Shown in pieces: positions 1-6,413 of a stretch of DNA of 32,343 nt (its first letter is position 1; the number at the start of each line of letters is the position of its first letter). Source of the DNA: Streptomyces sp. TRM49041. GTDB lineage: Bacteria; Actinomycetota; Actinomycetes; Streptomycetales; Streptomycetaceae. The stretch is from positions 1 through 32,343 of the forward strand of contig NZ_VSRY01000049.1 in assembly GCF_008271805.1 (NCBI RefSeq). The letters run 5' to 3'. Under the pieces are notes generated by a model. The model was given only the letters and a program-made list of their open reading frames with translations, was not told the DNA's origin and made no database searches. The translations under genes and the position numbers were made by a program.

Positions 1-1498
1 GCCCGTGGCTCGACAGGGCGCCCCTGCCCGTCACGCCCAGGAGTTCGGCCTCCGTCAGCGTCCAGGTGGCCAGGCGGGCGCGGAGGCCCGCGACGGGGGC
101 GCCGCCGCGCAGGGGGCGCTCCCAGCGGAGGCGGGCGAGGAGGGCCTGCGGGTCCGGGGCGGCACCGTGCGGCAGGGCGGCGAGGAGGTCCAGTACCCGG
201 CGGCGCACCTCGGGCGCGGCGCCCCGGTCCAGGTCGGGGCCGAGCACGGACAGGGTGCGGCCCTTGGCGTCCTGACCGCCCACGAGCCCGGACGTGCGGG
301 TCGCGGTGAGCCAGGTCGCGGCCAGGTGGGCCCAGCGGCGCGCGGGCGGCAGGTCGAGCCAGTCGTCGCACGCGGGCGTCGGGGCGTACCGCTCGTCGGC
401 CTGGCCGTCCGCGGCGATCAGCCCCGCCCCGTACAGCAGCTCCAGCCAGAACGCGGCGACCGGCTCCGCCAAGTCCAGCTGTACCGCAGTCCGCTTGAGG
501 TCGCGGACGGAGATGCCGCCCGCGCGGAGCACCGCCGGGCCGCCCTCGTTCCACTTCTTCAGGAGTTCCTCGGCGGTCGCGAGCGCCGTGTACGCCTGGC
601 CCGCCGCCGTACTGTCCACAACCTGTGGACGGTACTCGCGGGCGGATTCGACGGCGGGCGGCACCGGCTCGGGCGTCCGGTGGGCCCGCCCGGCCCGCAG
701 ATGCAGTGCCACCTCGCGCGGCAACGCCACCGTGCGGGCCGTCGTGGGCAGCAGCAGCCCGTGGTCGCGCAACCAGCGGACGGGTGGTGTCGGGTTGGCG
801 GTCACCTCGCCGTACGGCGGGCCCCACACCAGCCGGTCCAGCACTGCGAGCGCCTCCGCCGGGGCCTGGTCCAGCAGGGTGTCCATCCGGGCGCGGTCGG
901 TGAACAGCCCGGTCAGCGCGGCGACGGCGGACACCGGGTCGTGTGTGCTGGGCAGCCCGGCGGCCTGGAGGATCTCCTGGAGGCGGCCCGGCGACATGCC
1001 GGCGGTGGCCTCCGCGACGGTCGGCCCGAGCCCGGTCGGGGACGGGTGCTGCGGCGACGGGGAGAGGATCTCGCGGGCGGTGCGTACGAGCCGGAGGCGG
1101 TCGTCGCCGCCCCACACCAGGGCCTGTTCGCGCAGGACCTCGACGGCGCCCGGCAGGGCCGCCTCCACCCGCGGGTCGCCCGCGTCCCCGGCCATGAGGG
1201 CGAGCAGCGCGCGGTACGGCGCCGGGTCCGGCGCCACGGCCAGCGCCTCGGCGGTCTGGAGCGTGAAGCGGTCCAGATGCTCCAGGGCCCGCACGACCGA
1301 GGCACGGGTGCCGGCCCGGGTGGCCAGCTGGGTCAGGTCGTTCGGCACCGGCGCCAGCAGGTCGGGCCTGGCGCGCAGCAGCGCGGCCAGCCCCTCGTCG
1401 CCCCTGGCCCGCAGCGCCTCCGCGAGGGTGCGGGGCGCCGCCGTACCGCCTTGCTCCTCGGGCACGTACGCCTCCCGCTCGGTCTCGCCGGTAGCCAT
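1..1498 (-). CDS. helicase-associated (XPB/Ssl2-like) protein, 3' end beyond left edge
   Basis: An uninterrupted minus-strand frame starts at the ATG at 1498 and runs off the left edge, giving about 499 residues. The protein begins MATGETEREAYVPEE and soon has the stretch RARPDLLAPVPNDLTQLATR, followed by alternating helical, leucine/alanine-rich segments. I recognise this as the N-terminal part of the roughly 800-850-residue streptomycete family annotated as helicase-associated or helicase C-terminal domain-containing protein, whose far C-terminus resembles the XPB/Ssl2 N-terminal domain. No Walker motifs are visible, so ATPase activity should not be assumed. The start is supported by a TAACGT box exactly 7 nt upstream, which suggests a leaderless transcript. 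The next gene diverges from it. The family call rests on memory of homologues and the exact function is unknown. Confidence 0.8.
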   Translation of the reverse strand, partial: MATGETEREAYVPEEQGGTAAPRTLAEALRARGDEGLAALLRARPDLLAPVPNDLTQLATRAGTRASVVRALEHLDRFTLQTAEALAVAPDPAPYRALLALMAGDAGDPRVEAALPGAVEVLREQALVWGGDDRLRLVRTAREILSPSPQHPSPTGLGPTVAEATAGMSPGRLQEILQAAGLPSTHDPVSAVAALTGLFTDRARMDTLLDQAPAEALAVLDRLVWGPPYGEVTANPTPPVRWLRDHGLLLPTTARTVALPREVALHLRAGRAHRTPEPVPPAVESAREYRPQVVDSTAAGQAYTALATAEELLKKWNEGGPAVLRAGGISVRDLKRTAVQLDLAEPVAAFWLELLYGAGLIAADGQADERYAPTPACDDWLDLPPARRWAHLAATWLTATRTSGLVGGQDAKGRTLSVLGPDLDRGAAPEVRRRVLDLLAALPHGAAPDPQALLARLRWERPLRGGAPVAGLRARLATWTLTEAELLGVTGRGALSSHG

Positions 1499-1505
1499 CC
1501 GCACC

Positions 1506-1511
1506 ACGTTA
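1506..1511 (-). promoter_or_regulatory. -10 box TAACGT of a leaderless promoter
   Basis: On the minus strand TAACGT is followed by 7 nt and then the ATG at 1498. This fits the TANNNT-N6-7-start layout of actinobacterial leaderless genes. It lies in one arm of the inverted repeat ACGTTAGC (1506-1513) / GCTAACGT (1533-1540). Confidence 0.55.
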
Positions 1512-1534
1512 GCCCCTGGCTCGGCCGCAGGCGC

Positions 1535-1540
1535 TAACGT
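1535..1540 (+). promoter_or_regulatory. -10 box TAACGT for the divergent membrane-protein gene
   Basis: This is the mirror copy of the minus-strand box, in the other arm of the same 8-bp inverted repeat. Transcription would start near 1547, leaving a leader of about 34 nt that contains the Shine-Dalgarno sequence GGAGGGG before the GTG at 1581. No good -35 box is visible. Confidence 0.4.
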
Positions 1541-1580
1541 CGGGGCGTCGGCCAGGCGGCGGCGGCCATGGAGGGGCACG

Positions 1581-2576
1581 GTGGGGATCGAGAGCGACCA
1601 GTTGGTCTTCGACTATCTGAGCCGGGTCGGAGACCTGGCCCAGCAGCGGCAACTGCCGTCGAAAGAGCGGATGAGTCTCGTGGCGTCGCTGCGGGACGAG
1701 ATCGCCCGGCAGCGCACAGGTGGCGGCAGCATGGGCGGCGGCAGCATGGGCGGCGGCGGCAGCGGTACGGCGGACAGCCCCGCGGCGGTACGGCGCATCC
1801 TCGCCCGGCTGGGCACGCCCGACGCGGTGGTGGCCGCCGTGGCGAGCGGCGGGCTGACGCTGCCGGGACAGCGGACCGCCCGGACGCCACGGTTCCGCGA
1901 GGACGCGGCGACGGCGGCGAGGCCGGCCGGGGCGGAGCCGACGGGCGATCCTGGGCCCGAGCCGGACTGGTGGAGTGTGGTGCCCGGGTTCACGGGTGGC
2001 GTGGAGGTGCCGGAGCTGCTGGAGCCGCCGAAGAAAGCGGAGGCGGAGGAGGCGGAGGCGGAGGCCGCGGGGAAGAAGCCCGAGGAGGGTGCCGCGAAGA
2101 GCGCCTCCAAGAGCGCTTCCACGCCCGCCGCCACGGCGCGCCGTCTGCCGAGACTGCTGCCGCGCCGCCGCAAGGCCGCCGGGGCCGAGGCCGCGCCGGC
2201 CGCCGGGGAGGAGGCCGAAGCCGCCGCCGCACCGCGCAGATTCCGCAACCCCATGCTGCTGGCCGCCGCGGGGCTGCTGGTCGCGGGCACGGTACTCGGC
2301 TCGTGGCTCGCGCTCGCGGGCGGCTGGCTCCTGGCGTACGCATCGCGCCGCCTCAGCCGGGCGCAGGCGAAGTGGGCGGTCCTGGGCCTGCCGGGGCTGG
2401 CCGTGGCGGGGGGCGTCGTCTGGCTGTGGGGCCGCCTCGACGGCCGCTGGGGCGAGCCCATCCCGGCGGGCGGCGAGGCACTGGGCGAAGCCCTGACGGG
2501 CATGTGGCCGTGGACCGTCCGCGCGGCCGCCCTTGCCTCCGCGCTGTATCTGCTCTGGCGCGCGCGCCGCACCTGA
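1581..2576 (+). CDS. HAAS-like membrane protein with Gly-Ser linker
   Basis: A 331-residue protein; the GTG at 1581 is chosen because GGAGGGG lies just upstream. Residues 1-85 form a small helical domain (LVFDYLSRVGDL, then ARLGTPDAVVAAV) that looks like the HAAS/DUF1700 signalling domain: helices followed by a 'LGxP'-type motif. This domain is interrupted by a Gly/Ser/Met linker from a short DNA repeat (about 1720-1766). A long Glu/Ala/Lys-rich, probably disordered, region spans residues about 150-215. The C-terminal 110 residues hold three or four membrane segments. Such proteins usually act in membrane-linked regulation, but here that is inference from the fold only. It is followed by the HAD gene on the same strand after about 120 bp. 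Confidence 0.8.
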   Translation: MGIESDQLVFDYLSRVGDLAQQRQLPSKERMSLVASLRDEIARQRTGGGSMGGGSMGGGGSGTADSPAAVRRILARLGTPDAVVAAVASGGLTLPGQRTARTPRFREDAATAARPAGAEPTGDPGPEPDWWSVVPGFTGGVEVPELLEPPKKAEAEEAEAEAAGKKPEEGAAKSASKSASTPAATARRLPRLLPRRRKAAGAEAAPAAGEEAEAAAAPRRFRNPMLLAAAGLLVAGTVLGSWLALAGGWLLAYASRRLSRAQAKWAVLGLPGLAVAGGVVWLWGRLDGRWGEPIPAGGEALGEALTGMWPWTVRAAALASALYLLWRARRT

Positions 2577-2698
2577 CGACCACCCCGCCGGCTCACGAAA
2601 CCGGACGCGGCACAGCACACACGCCGCACCCGACCACCACACCGACCGACGCACGAAGCCCAGCGCGGGGCACCGACCCGGAACGGCCCCCCGGCAGA

Positions 2699-3331
2699 AT
2701 GGCCCTCATGGCCATCACCGTGGGATTCGACCTCGACATGACCCTCATCGACTCGCGCCCCGGCATCCGCGCGACATATCAGGAGCTTTCGGCCCTCACC
2801 GGGGTGTGGATCGACGCCGATCTGGCGGTGACCCGCCTGGGACCGCCGCTCGAACACGAGTTGGCGTACTGGTTCCCCGAGGACCGGGTCGAGGAGATGG
2901 CCGCCGCGTACCGTGAGATCTATCCCACACACGCGATCAAGCCCTCGCTCGCGCTGCCCGGCGCCGGGGATGCGATTCAAGCCGTTCGGTCGGCCGGCGG
3001 GCGGAGCCTCGTCGTGACGGCGAAGAACGAGCCGCACGCCAGACTCCACGTCTCCCACCTGGGGCTGGAACCCGACGCCGTGATCGGCCGACTGTGGGCC
3101 GAGGCCAAGGCGGAGGCGCTGCGCGAGCACGGCGCGACCGTGTACGTCGGCGACCACCTGGGAGACATACGCGGCGCCCGCGCGGCCGGCGCGCTGGCCG
3201 TGTCGGTGGCCACCGGACCGTACGGCGAGGACGAGCTGCGCGCGGCCGGCGCGGATGTCGTTCTGCCTGATCTGACGGCGTTTCCCGCCTGGTGGGCGGC
3301 CTACGCGGCGGGTACGGAGGCCCTGGCCTGA
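2699..3331 (+). CDS. HAD-family phosphatase
   Basis: A haloacid dehalogenase-like hydrolase of 210 residues, probably cytoplasmic and close to phosphoglycolate phosphatases. Motif I is DLDMT near residue 12 (nucleophile and acid aspartates). Motif II is the threonine in VVTAKN. The motif III lysine lies in the WAEAKAEAL region, and motif IV is VGDHLGDIRGA with the metal-binding acidic residues. The segment between motifs I and II is a small helical cap. The start could be the ATG at 2699 or the one at 2708; neither has a clear Shine-Dalgarno sequence, so the N-terminus is uncertain by three residues. Its last 31 bp overlap the converging small membrane-protein gene. The substrate cannot be read from sequence. 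Confidence 0.88.
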   Translation: MALMAITVGFDLDMTLIDSRPGIRATYQELSALTGVWIDADLAVTRLGPPLEHELAYWFPEDRVEEMAAAYREIYPTHAIKPSLALPGAGDAIQAVRSAGGRSLVVTAKNEPHARLHVSHLGLEPDAVIGRLWAEAKAEALREHGATVYVGDHLGDIRGARAAGALAVSVATGPYGEDELRAAGADVVLPDLTAFPAWWAAYAAGTEALA

Positions 3332-3558
3332 CGCCGCTGCGCGGCGATGGCCCGGAGCACTCCGGCGGCGGCGACCAGGAACCCGACGCCCATCAGCATG
3401 GACACGCAGTAGGCAAGCGTGGGGAACGGTTCCGTCCCCAGGAAGAGCGGTGCCACTGTGACCAGTGTGGCGATCGCGCCGATGATGAAGACGACGGCTC
3501 CGACACGAATGAGCCCGTCACCGGGCACGGCGCCGCTCGTGGTGGTTTCACTACGCAT
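3301..3558 (-). CDS. small two-pass membrane protein
   Basis: An 85-residue protein with two hydrophobic segments (around VGAVVFIIGAIATLVTVA and MLMGVGFLVAAAGVLRAI) and a basic C-terminal tail. It looks like an uncharacterised streptomycete integral membrane protein; no enzymatic motif is seen. A TACCCT box lies 6 nt before the ATG at 3558, so the gene is probably leaderless. It converges on and overlaps the 3' end of the HAD gene by 31 bp, an unusual but believable arrangement for a tightly packed region. Confidence 0.7.
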   Translation of the reverse strand: MRSETTTSGAVPGDGLIRVGAVVFIIGAIATLVTVAPLFLGTEPFPTLAYCVSMLMGVGFLVAAAGVLRAIAAQRRQARASVPAA

Positions 3559-3564
3559 TCGGCC

Positions 3565-3570
3565 AGGGTA
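3565..3570 (-). promoter_or_regulatory. -10 box TACCCT, leaderless start
   Basis: TACCCT on the minus strand is followed by GGCCGA and then the ATG at 3558, matching the TANNNT-6 nt-start pattern. Confidence 0.5.
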
Positions 3571-3603
3571 GTTCCCAGGCCGGAGGAACAGACCGGCGAC
3601 GTC

Positions 3604-3631
3604 TTGTCAGCAGGGGCGGGACCATTAGCCT
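3604..3631 (+). promoter_or_regulatory. promoter of the cold-shock gene (TTGTCA-16-TAGCCT)
   Basis: TTGTCA at 3604-3609 and TAGCCT at 3626-3631 are separated by 16 bp, close to the housekeeping sigma consensus. Transcription is predicted near 3638, giving a leader of about 80 nt. Confidence 0.5.
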
Positions 3632-3640
3632 TGGTATGTG

Positions 3641-3659
3641 GCGGGTCGCAGCGACCCGC
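3641..3659 (+). promoter_or_regulatory. hairpin at the predicted 5' end of the cold-shock mRNA
   Basis: GCGGGTCG and CGACCCGC form a perfect 8-bp stem with the 3-nt loop CAG. If the promoter just upstream is right, this stem starts within a few nucleotides of the transcript's 5' end, about 60 nt before the GTG start. It may stabilise the mRNA or act in temperature control; this is inference. Confidence 0.5.
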
Positions 3660-3719
3660 TGCTGTGCTATCCAGAGCCGTTTTCCGGCGACCCGACGAGT
3701 ACGAGGACGAGGACAGGAC

Positions 3720-4103
3720 GTGCCTACCGGCAAGGTCAAGTGGTTCAACAGCGAGAAGGGCTTCGGCTTTCTCTCCCGCGACGACGGCGGCGACGTCTTC
3801 GTTCACTCGTCGGTGCTCCCTGCCGGGATCGACAGCCTGAAGCCCGGACAGCGTGTGGAGTTCGGCGTGGTCGCGGGCCAGCGAGGTGACCAGGCGCTGT
3901 CGGTGACGGTCCTCGAACCGGCACCGTCGGTCGCCGCCGCACAGCGACGCAAACCGGACGAACTGGCATCCATCGTCCAGGACCTGACGACGCTCCTGGA
4001 GAACATCACCCCGATGCTCGAGCGCGGCCGCTACCCCGACAGGACCCACGGCAAGAAGATCGCCGGCCTCCTCCGGGCGGTGGCCGACCAACTGGACGTC
4101 TGA
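3720..4103 (+). CDS. cold-shock-domain protein with C-terminal extension
   Basis: A 127-residue protein. Residues 2-68 are a cold-shock domain with the RNA-binding motifs KGFGFL (RNP1) and DVFVHSS (RNP2) and the typical opening TGKVKWFNSEKGFGF. Such proteins bind single-stranded nucleic acid and act as RNA chaperones. The remaining 60 residues (LASIVQDLTTLLENITPML and onward) are a helical extension absent from the usual 67-residue Csp proteins but common in one class of actinobacterial Csp. The GTG at 3720 is chosen because the cold-shock fold begins two residues later and a GAGGAC purine stretch precedes it. Upstream in-frame codons give an implausible cysteine-rich leader. It ends at a bidirectional hairpin. 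Confidence 0.93.
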   Translation: MPTGKVKWFNSEKGFGFLSRDDGGDVFVHSSVLPAGIDSLKPGQRVEFGVVAGQRGDQALSVTVLEPAPSVAAAQRRKPDELASIVQDLTTLLENITPMLERGRYPDRTHGKKIAGLLRAVADQLDV

Positions 4104-4119
4104 CCCTCCACGGGAGAAA

Positions 4120-4156
4120 GCCCCGGGGCCTAGACGAAGTCCAAGGCCCCCGGGGC
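4120..4156. terminator. bidirectional hairpin terminator
   Basis: GCCCCGGGGCCT (4120-4131) pairs with AGGCCCCCGGGGC (4144-4156) with a single bulge and a 12-nt loop. It lies 16 bp after the cold-shock gene and overlaps the final codons and stop of the converging mqnD, so it probably ends both transcripts. Confidence 0.7.
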
Positions 4157-4978
4157 GACCCCCGGAACCAGCTTCTCGGCCGACGCGCGGTCCAGGAGCG
4201 CGCTCGCCGCCGCGTACCCGGCGGCGCCCAAGTCCTCGGTGTAGCCGTTGACGTAGAGCGCGATGTGCTGATCGGCCACCGACGGGTCCATCTCCTGGGC
4301 GTGTTCGCGTACGTACGCCCGCGACACGTCCGGCGCCGCCCAGGCCATCCGTACCGACTCCCGCGCCGACTCCGCGAGGCGCCGCAGCGTCGGCGCGCCC
4401 AGCGACCGCTTCGCGATGATCGCGCCCAGCGGGATGGGGTGCCCCGTCGTGGTCTCCCAGTGCTCGCCCAGGTCGACTAGGCGGTGGAGCCCGTACCGCT
4501 GGTACGTGAAGCGTGCCTCGTGGATGACGAGACCCGCGTCGACCTTCCCGTCCCGCACCGCGGGCATGATCTCGTGGAAGGGGAGCACGACCACCCGGCC
4601 CACCCCGCCCGGGACGGTCTCCGCCGCCCACAGCCGGAACAGCAGATAGGCCGTCGAGCGCTCGCTCGGCACCGCGACCGTCCGGCCCGAGAGTCCCCCG
4701 ACCTCTCGGTTCCCGGGCTCGCGGGTCAGCACCAGCGGACCGCAGCCGCGCCCCAGCGCGCCGCCGCACGGCAGCAGGGCGTACTCGTCCAGGACCCATG
4801 GGAGCACCGCGTACGACACCTTCAGGACGTCCAGCTCGCCCCGCTCCGCCATGCCGTTCGTGATGTCGATGTCGGCGAAGGTGACGTCCAGCTCCGGCGC
4901 GCCGGGCACCAGGCCGTGCGCCCACGCGTGGAAGACGAACGTGTCGTTGGGGCAGGGGGAGTACGCGATGCGTGTCAT
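4130..4978 (-). CDS. mqnD: 1,4-dihydroxy-6-naphthoate synthase MqnD
   Basis: A 282-residue protein, the usual length for MqnD. It opens with the family signature SPCPNDTFVFHAW and continues DITNGMAERGELDVLKVSY, the periplasmic-binding-protein-like fold shared by MqnA and MqnD. In the futalosine route to menaquinone it converts cyclic dehypoxanthine futalosine to 1,4-dihydroxy-6-naphthoate in the cytoplasm. The ATG at 4978 overlaps the stop of mqnB (ATGA), implying translational coupling, and GGAGTGAGGA lies upstream. The neighbouring mqnB encodes an earlier step of the same pathway. MqnA was considered as an alternative, but the opening motif fits MqnD better and the pairing with futalosine hydrolase is a known streptomycete arrangement. 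Confidence 0.93.
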   Translation of the reverse strand: MTRIAYSPCPNDTFVFHAWAHGLVPGAPELDVTFADIDITNGMAERGELDVLKVSYAVLPWVLDEYALLPCGGALGRGCGPLVLTREPGNREVGGLSGRTVAVPSERSTAYLLFRLWAAETVPGGVGRVVVLPFHEIMPAVRDGKVDAGLVIHEARFTYQRYGLHRLVDLGEHWETTTGHPIPLGAIIAKRSLGAPTLRRLAESARESVRMAWAAPDVSRAYVREHAQEMDPSVADQHIALYVNGYTEDLGAAGYAAASALLDRASAEKLVPGVAPGALDFV

Positions 4979-5874
4979 GGGCGGTCCTCACTCCTCCACC
5001 GCGCCTCAGGAGCCTCCGGCGTCCCAGGCGGCTTCGGCGACTTCGGCGACTTCGGCGAAACGGGGGACGCCGCGGACTCAGCGGACCCAGCGGGGTCGGC
5101 GGGGTCGGCGGGGTCCTGGGGCTCCACGAAGACCGCGGTGCTCAGTGACTCGAACGCTGCCCGCAGCGCGTCCAGCGCGTCCCCGATCCGCCACGCCGCG
5201 CGGTCGCGCGGGCCGACGGTGTTGGAGACGGCGCGGAGCTCGACGGCGGGCACGCCGTGCGCGGCGGCGGCCTCCGCCACACCGAAGCCCTCCATCGCCT
5301 CGGCGCCGGCCCGCGGGTGACGGGCGGTCAGCTCGGCGGTTCGGGCTGCGGTGCCGGTGACGGTGGAGACGGTCAGCACGGGGGCGAGCAGGCACGGGCG
5401 TCCCGCTCCGCGTATCGCCTCCGCGATCCCGGCCGTCAGCTCCGCCGGCGGTGTGTGGACCGAGCGACCGAAGCCGAGGTCCTCGACGGGCACATACCCG
5501 TCGGGCGTGTCGGCGCCCAGGTCGGCGGCGACGATGGTGTCCGACACGACGAGCGACCCGAGCGGGGCGCGGGGCGCGAACCCGCCGCCAATCCCGGCGG
5601 TGATCACCAGGTCGTACGGGTGAGGGGCGGTGGCCAGCGCGGTCGCGGCGCCGACCGCCGCCGCCGCGGGCCCGACACCCGCCGCGAGGATGTCGACGGC
5701 GGGCGCGGCGGACCCGGTGAGCCGGGCCAGGGTCCGCCCGGCGAGCAGGTGGCTCGTCACGGTGTGGCCGCTCGGCAGGGGCCGGGAGGACCGGGCGGCG
5801 CAGCCGACCAGCCCTCCGGCGACGGAGTGCGCCTCCGCCGCCACGGCGGTCACGACCAGGACGCGCAGGGTCAC
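4975..5874 (-). CDS. mqnB: futalosine hydrolase MqnB with long repetitive C-terminal tail
   Basis: A 299-residue nucleoside-phosphorylase-fold protein that removes hypoxanthine from futalosine to give dehypoxanthine futalosine for menaquinone synthesis. Supporting features are the N-terminal strand LRVLVVTAVAAEAH, the glycine-rich AGIGGGFAPRAPLGSLVVSD segment, and EAMEGFGVAEAAAAHGVPAVE with the family's active-site acidic residues. The catalytic domain ends near residue 250. The last 50 residues are a Pro/Ser/Asp-rich tail (DPADPADPA, SPKSPKSPK) encoded by 9-bp tandem repeats and look disordered. The start is the GTG at 5874, overlapping the DUF2771 stop as GTGA; the end overlaps mqnD as ATGA. 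Three genes in one coupled operon are therefore likely. Confidence 0.92.
   Translation of the reverse strand: MTLRVLVVTAVAAEAHSVAGGLVGCAARSSRPLPSGHTVTSHLLAGRTLARLTGSAAPAVDILAAGVGPAAAAVGAATALATAPHPYDLVITAGIGGGFAPRAPLGSLVVSDTIVAADLGADTPDGYVPVEDLGFGRSVHTPPAELTAGIAEAIRGAGRPCLLAPVLTVSTVTGTAARTAELTARHPRAGAEAMEGFGVAEAAAAHGVPAVELRAVSNTVGPRDRAAWRIGDALDALRAAFESLSTAVFVEPQDPADPADPAGSAESAASPVSPKSPKSPKPPGTPEAPEARWRSEDRP
5032..5118. repeat. two 9-bp tandem repeat blocks in the 3' end of mqnB
   Basis: CTTCGGCGA occurs three times perfectly at 5032-5058. GGGGTCGGC occurs twice plus one degenerate copy at 5092-5118. Both keep the frame and encode the SPK and DPA triplets of the MqnB tail, pointing to growth by slippage. 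Confidence 0.85.
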
Positions 5875-6368
5875 ACCTTCTTGAGGAGGAAGCGGTAGAC
5901 GCCGATGGCCTTCTTGCTCTGGGAATCCGTCTCCAGGATCGAGACCCTGATGCTGTCGGCGGCCTCGCCGCCCATGGACGGGCCGGCGAAGAACGCGCTG
6001 GCGGCGATCGTCCGGTACGTGTTCTTGTACGGCTCCTGCTCGGCGCGCTCCCCGTCGAGGAAGATCGTCCAGCCGTGGTCGGCGATCTCCGGGTCGACAC
6101 CGAAGCGGATCCGGTCGTCCACGGACACCTCGACGGCCTTGCCGCCCTTGGCGCTGAGGCACTCCTGGACGCGGGACTCCTTGAGGCCGCCCTCGTCGTA
6201 GCAGCTGTCCGCGGCCTCGGTGTGGTACGAGTCGGAGCCGACCGTCACGGTCGCGGTCGGTGTCGGCTTTGCCCAGCCGCACGCGGAGAGGACGATCAGG
6301 CCGGCGGAGACGGCACCCAGGGCGACGCCGGCCCGGCGGGCCTTTCCGGAGAAGAACGCAACGGTCAT
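5871..6368 (-). CDS. DUF2771 family lipoprotein
   Basis: A 165-residue exported lipoprotein. It has a basic N-terminus (SGKARRAG), a hydrophobic stretch and the lipobox LSAC, giving a mature N-terminal cysteine at residue 30. The mature part contains a cysteine pair region (DSCYDEGG, VQECLSAKG) and the segment FGVDPEIADHGWTIFLDG that I recognise from the DUF2771 family. Its function is unknown. It is the first gene of the operon with mqnB and mqnD: its stop overlaps the mqnB start by GTGA. This association with the menaquinone route recurs in streptomycetes as I recall it. A TAGCCT box 7 nt before the ATG suggests that the operon mRNA is leaderless. Confidence 0.88.
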   Translation of the reverse strand: MTVAFFSGKARRAGVALGAVSAGLIVLSACGWAKPTPTATVTVGSDSYHTEAADSCYDEGGLKESRVQECLSAKGGKAVEVSVDDRIRFGVDPEIADHGWTIFLDGERAEQEPYKNTYRTIAASAFFAGPSMGGEAADSIRVSILETDSQSKKAIGVYRFLLKKV

Positions 6369-6375
6369 GGGGCGA

Positions 6376-6381
6376 AGGCTA
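6376..6381 (-). promoter_or_regulatory. -10 box TAGCCT of the DUF2771-mqnB-mqnD operon
   Basis: TAGCCT on the minus strand, then TCGCCCC (7 nt), then the ATG at 6368. This is the leaderless spacing; no Shine-Dalgarno sequence could fit in the gap. Confidence 0.6.
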
Positions 6382-6413
6382 TCGGGCCGGGCCGCCGGTG
6401 GCGCATGGGGGGC

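Noticed and set aside
294..1580. Upstream extension of the HAAS-like membrane protein frame
   Set aside because: It is antisense to the helicase-associated gene, and a good ribosome site precedes the GTG at 1581.
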